Shown here one piece after another: positions 31,267 to 36,912 of a DNA stretch of 36,912 nucleotides. Below the pieces are notes generated by a model that searched no databases, was not told where the DNA came from, and saw only the letters and a list, made by a program, of their open reading frames with translations. The first letter of the stretch is position 1, and every line of letters starts with the position of its first letter. The DNA lies in contig CACEGO010000008.1 in NCBI GenBank assembly GCA_902559075.1, forward strand, positions 1 to 36,912, read 5' to 3'. The stretch is from an uncultured Pelagibacteraceae bacterium. GTDB lineage: Bacteria > Pseudomonadota > Alphaproteobacteria > Pelagibacterales > Pelagibacteraceae. Both the position numbers and the translations under genes were made by a program.

Positions 31267-31974
31267 ATGTTTAAAATATTCGAACCAAACAAAATTTTTC
31301 AATTTACTTCTAGGGCGCCTAAGTATGTTCTGTTTTTATTTGTAGTTGTGTTATCAGTTGGATTGGTTGAGGCATTAGTGCTTTCTCCAGAAGATTATAA
31401 GCAAAGTGATGCTGTAAGAATTATGTATGTTCATGTACCTTCAGCATGGATTTCACTTGGAATATTTACTTCAATAACTTTTTTATCTATTTGTGGTTTT
31501 ATCTTTAAAAATAAAAATTTTTTTTTAATATCAAAAAGTTTAGCGCCATCAGGATTTGTATTTAATTTAATTGCATTGGTTACTGGTTCTATTTGGGGTA
31601 AGCCAACTTGGGGCACATGGTGGGCTTGGGACGCAAGAATTACATCAATGTTAATTTTGTTATTATTCTATGCAATGTACTTAATTGTATGGAGGATTTA
31701 CGATAGTGAGGAAAAAGTTTATAAAATTTCAACTATCATAACAATTATGGGAATTATTAATGTTCCAATCATTAAATACTCTGTTGATTGGTGGAACACT
31801 CTTCACCAGCCAGCATCAATCAATATTTTATCAAAAAGTTCCATTCATTCCTCTATGCTATACCCTTTATTGATAATGACTGCGGCATTTGCTCTTTTTT
31901 CATTGTTAATTTTCTTGATGAAATATAATACAGAACTGATAAAAATTAAAAATAAAGGCTTAGATAGATTATGA
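31267..31974 (+). CDS. ccmC: Heme exporter / cytochrome c maturation protein CcmC
   Basis: This 235-residue protein has six membrane segments and carries the tryptophan-rich haem-handling motif WGTWWAWDAR (about residues 118-127), flanked by the conserved histidines in MYVHVPSAW and VDWWNTLHQP. CcmC delivers haem to CcmE in the periplasm. Length is normal. It is the first gene of the ccmCDEFGH operon, overlaps ccmD by 4 bp, and lies behind a 178-bp spacer that holds the stem-loop described separately. Neither ccmA nor ccmB lies upstream in this window. Confidence 0.96.
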   Translation: MFKIFEPNKIFQFTSRAPKYVLFLFVVVLSVGLVEALVLSPEDYKQSDAVRIMYVHVPSAWISLGIFTSITFLSICGFIFKNKNFFLISKSLAPSGFVFNLIALVTGSIWGKPTWGTWWAWDARITSMLILLLFYAMYLIVWRIYDSEEKVYKISTIITIMGIINVPIIKYSVDWWNTLHQPASINILSKSSIHSSMLYPLLIMTAAFALFSLLIFLMKYNTELIKIKNKGLDRL

Positions 31975-32198
31975 TAAATGAATTATTTTTTATGAATGGA
32001 TACGCAGTATATGTGTTATCGGCTTTTGGCTTTACTCTTTTAAGTTTCCTTAGTCTATATTTGGTAACTAAAATTCAATTTGTAAAAGAACAAAATAGAT
32101 TTGTTGCTAAATTTGGATCACTTAATGCTGAGAAAGCTCATTCTGCAAAATCTCAAAGAATAAATAAGGAAATTTTAGCTGAAGCAACAAATAATTAA
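31971..32198 (+). CDS. ccmD: Heme exporter protein CcmD
   Basis: This small protein (75 residues, or 68 from the ATG at 31992) has one membrane helix (about residues 12-32) and a charged C-terminal tail. NGYAVYVLSAFGFTLLSF with the following KIQFVKEQNRFVAKF matches the usual CcmD layout (M-G-G-Y-x-x-Y-V-x-x-A-Y-x-x-T). CcmD helps release holo-CcmE from the CcmABC complex. The tail is longer than in many CcmD proteins, with no known motif. It overlaps ccmC by 4 bp and precedes ccmE by 10 bp, so position supports the weakly conserved sequence. Confidence 0.85.
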   Translation: MINELFFMNGYAVYVLSAFGFTLLSFLSLYLVTKIQFVKEQNRFVAKFGSLNAEKAHSAKSQRINKEILAEATNN

Positions 32199-32208
32199 CT
32201 TTTAAACC

Positions 32209-32628
32209 ATGTATGGTCGAAAAGTTAAATTGAGGTTTTTGTTTATTGTAATTGTCTTAATTACTTTAATTTTAACAATATTTTTAATTTTAAAATCTTT
32301 AGAGGAAAATGTTGTTTATTTTCAATCACCCACTGAAATCAAATCCTTAACAGAATTAAAGAATAGTAAAATTAGAGTTGGGGGTATGGTCAAAAAAGGT
32401 TCAATTGAAATTAAATCTAATGAAGTTAATTTTGTTATTACAGATTATAAAAATGAGATTAGTGTAAGTTATTCAGGAGCAATTCCAAATTTGTTTGCTG
32501 AAGACAAAGGAGTTGTTGCAGAAGGTTTTTTAAAAGATAAAAATTTCTTTTCTGCTACAAAAATTTTAGCAAAGCATGATGAAAATTATATGCCACCCGA
32601 AGTAAAAGAAGCATTGGGGGATAAATAA
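32209..32628 (+). CDS. ccmE: Cytochrome c-type biogenesis heme chaperone CcmE
   Basis: This 139-residue protein has an N-terminal membrane anchor (about residues 8-28) and an OB-fold periplasmic domain. The strand [12 protein letters not shown], then [27 protein letters not shown] (relatives: V-x-Y-x-G-I-L-P-D-L-F-R-E-G) and VAEGFL are typical. The haem-binding histidine lies in the C-terminal [15 protein letters not shown] motif. CcmE binds haem covalently and passes it to CcmF. It starts 10 bp after ccmD and is followed 1 bp later by ccmF. Confidence 0.96.
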   Translation: MYGRKVKLRFLFIVIVLITLILTIFLILKSLEENVVYFQSPTEIKSLTELKNSKIRVGGMVKKGSIEIKSNEVNFVITDYKNEISVSYSGAIPNLFAEDKGVVAEGFLKDKNFFSATKILAKHDENYMPPEVKEALGDK

Positions 32629-32629
32629 A

Positions 32630-34504
32630 TTGATTTATAGTCTAATCGGACATTATTCATTAATTCTTGGTCTAATTGCTGGTTTGGTATTATTTTATCT
32701 TTCATTTAAAAATTTTAAAAATTCAATTTTTTTAAATTCTAAAATATTGACATTCACATTTTTACAATTTTTTTTTGTTGTAATAAGTTTTTTATCTTTA
32801 GTGCTTTCTTTTATTGTTTCAGATTTTAGTAATGAGACAGTATTTAATAATTCACATACTACAAAACCATTATTTTATAAAATAAGTGGAACTTGGGGTA
32901 ATCATGAAGGCAGTTTATTATTATGGTTATTAGTATTAACTTTATTTATTTTTATTTTCTTGTTAAGAACTAAAAATCAACCAGTTAAATATAAAATATT
33001 AACTTTAGTTTTTCAGCAATTAATAATTGTTGGTTTTTTTATTTTTTTAATAAAAACATCAAATCCATTTAATTATCTTTTTCCTGTACCTGAAGAAGGC
33101 TTGGGTTTAAATCCAATTTTACAAGACCCGGCTTTAGCAATTCATCCTCCTATATTATATTTAGGGTATGTGGGATCTTCAATTATTTTTTCTTCAGCTT
33201 TAGCTGCAACAAGTTTAAAAATGATATCTCCAAATTGGGCAGTTCATATTAAAAATTGGATCTTAATTTCATGGATATTTTTAACATTAGGAATTTTACT
33301 AGGATCAATTTGGGCCTACTATGAGCTGGGTTGGGGAGGCTTCTGGTTCTGGGATCCTGTAGAAAATGTTTCTTTAATGCCATGGCTTGCCTTAACAACT
33401 CTTTTACATTGTATTATGGTATTAGAGAGAAAATCTAGCTTAACTTCATGGATAATAATTTTATCTATCGCAACATTCACACTAAGTATGTGTGGAACAT
33501 TTCTAGTTAGATCGGGTATTTTAAATTCTGTTCATACTTTTGCGAATGACCCTGAGAGAGGCTTATTTATATTAATTTTTTTATTTGTTTTAATTTTTTT
33601 ATCTTTATTTATTTTTTTCTTTTTTCACAAAGATGAGAAATTAAATAGGCCAAGCTTTTCTTTTTTAAGTAAAGAAACTTCAATTTTAATAAATAATTGG
33701 TTTATGATGTATTTTTTATCAGTTGTATTAATTGGAACTATTTATCCAATATTTTTAGATATAATTTCATCTGAAAAAATATCAGTCGGACCACCTTTTT
33801 ATCATAAGCTGATAATCCCATTTTTGATACCATTTCTATTAATGATGGCTATAGGACCAAAATTGAAATGGATAAAGTCTCGACTTAACGACAAAATATA
33901 CTTAATTCTTTTGTTACTTGGATCTATTTTATTGGCATTTTTAATTTTAAAAAATTTTAACCAGAATTTTTTAATAAATACAATTTTGATATCGAGTGCT
34001 CTTTATTTATTTTTTGTTACGATAAGAGATTTTTTCATTCGTAAATTTGAAAATATTTCTCAAAATATTGCCCACTTTGGATTTAGTTTATTAATCTTAA
34101 GTATTCTATTTAACAACTTATTCTCAAGCGAAATAATTACCAATTTAAAAGTAGGTGAAACTTTTGATAATTCAAAAACAAAAATTATTTTTGAGAGTGT
34201 TGATCAAAAAAAAGAAAAAAATTATGATTCGATTATCGCTAATTTTAAAATTCAATCATCTAATGGAAAAAAAGATAAACTTTCCCCTGAGTTAAGAATT
34301 TATAATCAGCCAGTAATCGCAACAAGCGAGGCTGATATAAAAACAACCCTGATGTCAGATAAGTTCATGGTAATTAATTTAGTGCAAAATCAAGATTTTT
34401 TTAATGTAAGGTACCAGGTTAAACCTTTTATGTTATGGATATGGATATCAGTAATATTGATATCGTTTGGAGGCCTAATAAGTTTTTTAAAAAAAAGATT
34501 ATGA
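32630..34504 (+). CDS. ccmF: Cytochrome c heme lyase subunit CcmF
   Basis: This 624-residue polytopic membrane protein joins haem to apocytochrome c. It has about 13-15 hydrophobic segments, the GTWGNHEGSLLLWL motif, LQDPALAIHPPILYLGYVG (a conserved histidine), the tryptophan-rich haem site WGGFWFWDPVENVSLMPWL, and GTFLVRSGILNSVHTFANDP. The start is TTG (32630), just after the ccmE stop; MIYSLIGHYSLILGL fits the family's opening helix. Length is slightly short but normal. It ends in a 4-bp ATGA overlap with the thioredoxin-like ccmG. Confidence 0.96.
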   Translation: MIYSLIGHYSLILGLIAGLVLFYLSFKNFKNSIFLNSKILTFTFLQFFFVVISFLSLVLSFIVSDFSNETVFNNSHTTKPLFYKISGTWGNHEGSLLLWLLVLTLFIFIFLLRTKNQPVKYKILTLVFQQLIIVGFFIFLIKTSNPFNYLFPVPEEGLGLNPILQDPALAIHPPILYLGYVGSSIIFSSALAATSLKMISPNWAVHIKNWILISWIFLTLGILLGSIWAYYELGWGGFWFWDPVENVSLMPWLALTTLLHCIMVLERKSSLTSWIIILSIATFTLSMCGTFLVRSGILNSVHTFANDPERGLFILIFLFVLIFLSLFIFFFFHKDEKLNRPSFSFLSKETSILINNWFMMYFLSVVLIGTIYPIFLDIISSEKISVGPPFYHKLIIPFLIPFLLMMAIGPKLKWIKSRLNDKIYLILLLLGSILLAFLILKNFNQNFLINTILISSALYLFFVTIRDFFIRKFENISQNIAHFGFSLLILSILFNNLFSSEIITNLKVGETFDNSKTKIIFESVDQKKEKNYDSIIANFKIQSSNGKKDKLSPELRIYNQPVIATSEADIKTTLMSDKFMVINLVQNQDFFNVRYQVKPFMLWIWISVILISFGGLISFLKKRL

Positions 34505-35019
34505 AAAAAAAAATTCTACCTTTGTTTATGGTTATAGTCTTTGGATTTATTTTTATTGTTTTTTATAAAGGCTTGGAAGATTCAAATATTTATACTCCTG
34601 ATACCAAAATTAAAAATAAGATTCCAATTTTCAAAACAAAAGATTTTTATTCAGGTGTGAGTTTAAATTCTTCAGATATTTTTAAATTTGATAAAAATTA
34701 TCTATTAAATATTTGGTCTTCATGGTGTGTACCATGTAGACAGGAGCATCCATTATTAATGGAGCTAAGTAAAGAAAGTAAAATTATAATTGTTGGTATG
34801 AATTATAAGGATAATAAAAAAAATGCTCAAAGTTTTTTAAAAGAATTAGGAAATCCTTATGAAATGGTATTGGTTGATTTAGATGGGACAATTGCAATTG
34901 ACTGGGGGGCGTATGGAGTTCCAGAGTCATATTTAATTTATAATAATAAAATTATAAAAAAATTTATTGGACCACTTAATCAACAATTAATTAATGAAAT
35001 GAAATTATTAGTAAAATGA
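34501..35019 (+). CDS. ccmG: Thiol:disulfide interchange protein CcmG/DsbE
   Basis: This 172-residue periplasmic thioredoxin-like protein has an N-terminal membrane anchor (KKKILPLFMVIVFGFIFIVF) and the redox motif WSSWCVPCRQEHPLL. VIVGMNYKDN, VLVDLDGTIAIDWGAYGVPES (with the conserved cis-Pro region) and an IIKKFIGPL end complete the fold. It keeps the CXXCH site of apocytochrome c reduced. I use the ATG at 34501 (ATGA overlap with ccmF); an in-frame ATG at 34435 would add 22 residues lying inside ccmF and spoil the N-terminal anchor. It overlaps ccmH by 4 bp. Confidence 0.94.
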   Translation: MKKKILPLFMVIVFGFIFIVFYKGLEDSNIYTPDTKIKNKIPIFKTKDFYSGVSLNSSDIFKFDKNYLLNIWSSWCVPCRQEHPLLMELSKESKIIIVGMNYKDNKKNAQSFLKELGNPYEMVLVDLDGTIAIDWGAYGVPESYLIYNNKIIKKFIGPLNQQLINEMKLLVK

Positions 35020-35378
35020 ATTTTTTAAAAGTTACTTTAATTATTTTTTTAATATTTTCATTTAAATTTGTAAATGCTGATGAACAAGATAAAAGAAACC
35101 AAATTACTAAAAACTTACGGTGTTTAATTTGCCAAGGTCAATCAGTTTATGATTCTGATTCTGAATTTGCAAATAGTTTAAAAGTTTTGGTAGACAAAAA
35201 ACTCAATGAGGGATTGTCAGAAGATCAAATTTATAAATATTTTAAAGATAAATATGGCGAATGGATATTGTACGAACCTGAATTAAATAAAAACACCTAT
35301 ATTCTTTGGTTATTGCCTGTATTCATTTTTCTAATTGGAGGTGCAATAATTGCAAAATCTTTTATAATTAAAAAATAA
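35016..35378 (+). CDS. ccmH: Cytochrome c-type biogenesis protein CcmH
   Basis: This 120-residue protein has a signal peptide (MNFLKVTLIIFLIFSFKFVNA), a short periplasmic helical domain with the redox motif NLRCLICQGQSVYDS (LRCxxCQ), and a C-terminal membrane anchor (about residues 94-116). The YKYFKDKYGEWILYEP segment is typical. CcmH works with CcmG to reduce the apocytochrome haem-binding cysteines. No CcmI-type TPR gene follows; a PagL-like gene is next after 11 bp. Confidence 0.95.
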   Translation: MNFLKVTLIIFLIFSFKFVNADEQDKRNQITKNLRCLICQGQSVYDSDSEFANSLKVLVDKKLNEGLSEDQIYKYFKDKYGEWILYEPELNKNTYILWLLPVFIFLIGGAIIAKSFIIKK

Positions 35379-35389
35379 AACTATCCAAT

Positions 35390-35899
35390 ATGAATTTAAA
35401 AAGTATTTTTATAACTCTATTTTTTATTTTATGTTCCTTTTCTACTAGTGCAGAGGAACTAAATAATAATCAAAATACTGAGTTTAATGTTTATACTGGA
35501 GTGTTTGATTTTAGTGATGATGGGAAAAAATCAAATTTATTTGGTTTTCAACATCAAAATGAAAATTTAAACAGAGATACATTTTTAGGAAATCTTTCAC
35601 CCGTAACGGGAGGACTCATAACAGCAGATAATGCTGCTTATATTTATACAGGTGTTCAGGCTCAATATAAAATTGGAGCTTTAAATTTTACTCCAAGTTT
35701 TACACCTGGATTGTACCATGAGGGTGATGGCAAAGATTTAGGGCATATAATTGAATTTAAGAGTGAATTACAATTTTCTTTTGATCTATCAAATAATAGT
35801 CTACTGGGTTTTTCATATAATCATATTTCCAATGCAAGTTTGGGAGACAAAAACCCTGGGGCAAATAGTTATATGTTTAATTTCTTCAAAACTTTTTAA
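35390..35899 (+). CDS. PagL-like outer membrane protein (lipid A 3-O-deacylase / acyloxyacyl hydrolase family)
   Basis: This 169-residue protein has a signal peptide (FITLFFILCSFSTSA) and a beta-barrel pattern of alternating short strands, ending in F. FTPSFTPGLYHEGDGKDLG and FSYNHISNASLGDKNPG (H145, S147) match the PagL family, whose catalytic triad is His, Ser and Glu. The Glu normally 12 residues after the Ser is Asn159 here (NPGANSYMF), so enzymatic function is uncertain. It sits 11 bp after ccmH and 12 bp before an lldD-like gene. If active it would remove the 3-linked acyl chain of lipid A. Confidence 0.7.
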   Translation: MNLKSIFITLFFILCSFSTSAEELNNNQNTEFNVYTGVFDFSDDGKKSNLFGFQHQNENLNRDTFLGNLSPVTGGLITADNAAYIYTGVQAQYKIGALNFTPSFTPGLYHEGDGKDLGHIIEFKSELQFSFDLSNNSLLGFSYNHISNASLGDKNPGANSYMFNFFKTF

Positions 35900-35911
35900 A
35901 AGAAAAAGATC

Positions 35912-36912
35912 ATGAATTTAAAAGACTGTCATAATTTTCAAGATTTTAGAGTATTAGCAAAAAAAAAACTTCCAGCTCCAATTTTTCATTACATTGATGG
36001 GGCTGCAGATGATGAAATCACTTATGCAAGAAATACAAGTGCTTTTGATGATGTTGATTTAGTTCCAAATGTCCTTAGAGGAGTGGAGAACGTTGACTTA
36101 TCAACAACTATTTTTGGAAAAAAATTAGATCTACCTTTTTACTTAGCACCTACAGCTTTACAGAGATTATTTCATTATGATGGCGAAAGAGCTGTTGGTA
36201 AAGCTGCAAAAAAATTCAATACAATGTTTGGCGTTTCTGCTTTGGCTACGGTGAGTGTAGAGGAGATCTCCTCCATGATTGATACACCAAAAATGTTTCA
36301 GTTTTATTTTCATAAAGATAGAGGATTAAACGATTCTTGTTTAGAAAGAGCTAAAGCTGCAAAATTTGATGTAATGGCTCTAACTGTAGACACTATAACA
36401 GGAGGAAATCGTGAAAGAGATTTAAGAACCGGATTTACATCGCCACCTAAATTAACCTTATCAAGCTTGTTTAGCTTTGCAACAAAACCAATGTGGGGAA
36501 TTAATTATTTGACTAAAGGAAAATTTGAATTACCTCATCTTCAAGATTATGTTCAAGAAGGAACGAGTACAAATACCTCAATTGGAAATTATTTTTCAAC
36601 AATGCTCGATCAATCTATGAACTGGAAAGATGCGGAAAAACTTTGTGCCCAGTGGGGTGGTCATTTTGCTCTAAAGGGAGTTATGAGCGTAGATGATGCT
36701 AAAAGAGCGGTGGACATTGGATGTACAGGAATTATGGTTTCAAATCATGGAGGGAGACAACTTGATGGTTCCAGATCTCCATTTGACCAACTAGCAGAAA
36801 TAGTTGATGCAGTAGGTGACAAGTTAGATGTGATTTGTGAGGGTGGTATTCATAGAGGAACACATATGCTTAAAGCATTATCAATAGGTGCAAAAGCATG
36901 TTCAGGAGGAAG
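35912..36912 (+). CDS. lldD: FMN-dependent alpha-hydroxy acid dehydrogenase, LldD-like (3' end outside window)
   Basis: An open frame of 333 codons runs to the window edge, cut near the C-terminus. It matches the FMN-dependent L-lactate dehydrogenase / glycolate oxidase family: FRVLAKKKLPAPIFHYIDGAADDEIT, LPFYLAPTALQRL, MFGVSALATVSVEEI, QFYFHKDR, MALTVDT, the catalytic SNHGGRQLDGSRSP (His and Arg) and VICEGGIHRGTHMLKALSIGA for FMN phosphate binding. The substrate is probably L-lactate or a related 2-hydroxy acid. It starts at ATG 35912, 12 bp after the PagL-like gene; the 3' end is not visible. Confidence 0.92.
   Translation, partial: MNLKDCHNFQDFRVLAKKKLPAPIFHYIDGAADDEITYARNTSAFDDVDLVPNVLRGVENVDLSTTIFGKKLDLPFYLAPTALQRLFHYDGERAVGKAAKKFNTMFGVSALATVSVEEISSMIDTPKMFQFYFHKDRGLNDSCLERAKAAKFDVMALTVDTITGGNRERDLRTGFTSPPKLTLSSLFSFATKPMWGINYLTKGKFELPHLQDYVQEGTSTNTSIGNYFSTMLDQSMNWKDAEKLCAQWGGHFALKGVMSVDDAKRAVDIGCTGIMVSNHGGRQLDGSRSPFDQLAEIVDAVGDKLDVICEGGIHRGTHMLKALSIGAKACSGG

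Noticed and set aside
34435-34500. Upstream ATG giving CcmG 22 more residues
   Set aside because: The extra part lies inside ccmF and puts polar residues before the membrane anchor; the ATG at 34501 with its ATGA overlap is the natural start.
1-36912. CRISPR arrays, insertion sequences, prophage or toxin-antitoxin genes
   Set aside because: No regularly spaced repeats, transposase, integrase or phage structural motifs were seen. The repeats present are the Acs tail repeat and a 10-bp duplication.

Overview
The window looks like chromosomal DNA from a streamlined, AT-rich marine alphaproteobacterium of the SAR11 / Candidatus Pelagibacter type. This is inferred from the strong AT bias, very short or negative gene spacing, alphaproteobacterial families (DUF2794, IalB, YciB, HspQ) and the rpe - heparinase-like - purH order. 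No stretch over 300 bases lacks a gene; the longest gap is 178 bp (31089-31266). I saw no insertion sequence, phage gene, CRISPR array or rRNA.

Layout. 1-589: the 3' end of a sulfotransferase, a 136-bp spacer and tRNA-Gly(GCC). 605-949: phhB (+). 939-5148 (-): a YggT-like protein, rpe, a heparinase II/III-like protein and purH. 5217-7294 (-): a two-gene sodium:solute symporter (DUF4212 small subunit plus large subunit) ending in a clear hairpin terminator. 7427-8050 (+): an unknown protein. 8047-11636 (-): tsaD, an EVE-domain protein and acetyl-CoA synthetase with an unusual lysine-rich N-terminal tail. 11691-18657 (+): hemC, hemD, an MscS channel, yggT, folD, two small membrane proteins, a fluoroacetate-dehalogenase-like hydrolase, a TauD-type dioxygenase and an AEC transporter. 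18652-21416 (-): an SDR protein, a PQQ-type sugar dehydrogenase and an MBL-fold hydrolase.

21444-24189 (+): a photolyase of the FeS-BCP family, a 42-residue DUF2256 zinc-finger protein, a class I glutamine amidotransferase and two small proteins. Facing them, 24186-28948 (-) carries an aldo/keto reductase, an IalB-family protein, argG, a two-segment membrane protein, a PsiE-like protein and a second photolyase with inverted domain order (NewPHL type). 29028-30680: Bax-inhibitor-1 (+), then yciB and DUF2794 (-). 30768-36912 (+): hspQ, a spacer with a 16-bp stem-loop, ccmC-D-E-F-G-H, a PagL-like outer membrane protein and the start of an FMN-dependent lactate-dehydrogenase-family gene cut by the window end.

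The genes most worth attention are the light-repair neighbourhood at 20.7-25.3 kb (two atypical photolyases within 4 kb, DUF2256 and uncharacterised partners), the tandem-repeat lysine-rich tail on acetyl-CoA synthetase, a hydrolase with a complete set of fluoroacetate dehalogenase active-site residues, and a possible small RNA or attenuator upstream of ccmC. Much of the rest is core metabolism: purine, tetrapyrrole, folate, arginine, pentose phosphate and acetate metabolism, t6A tRNA modification and cytochrome c maturation.
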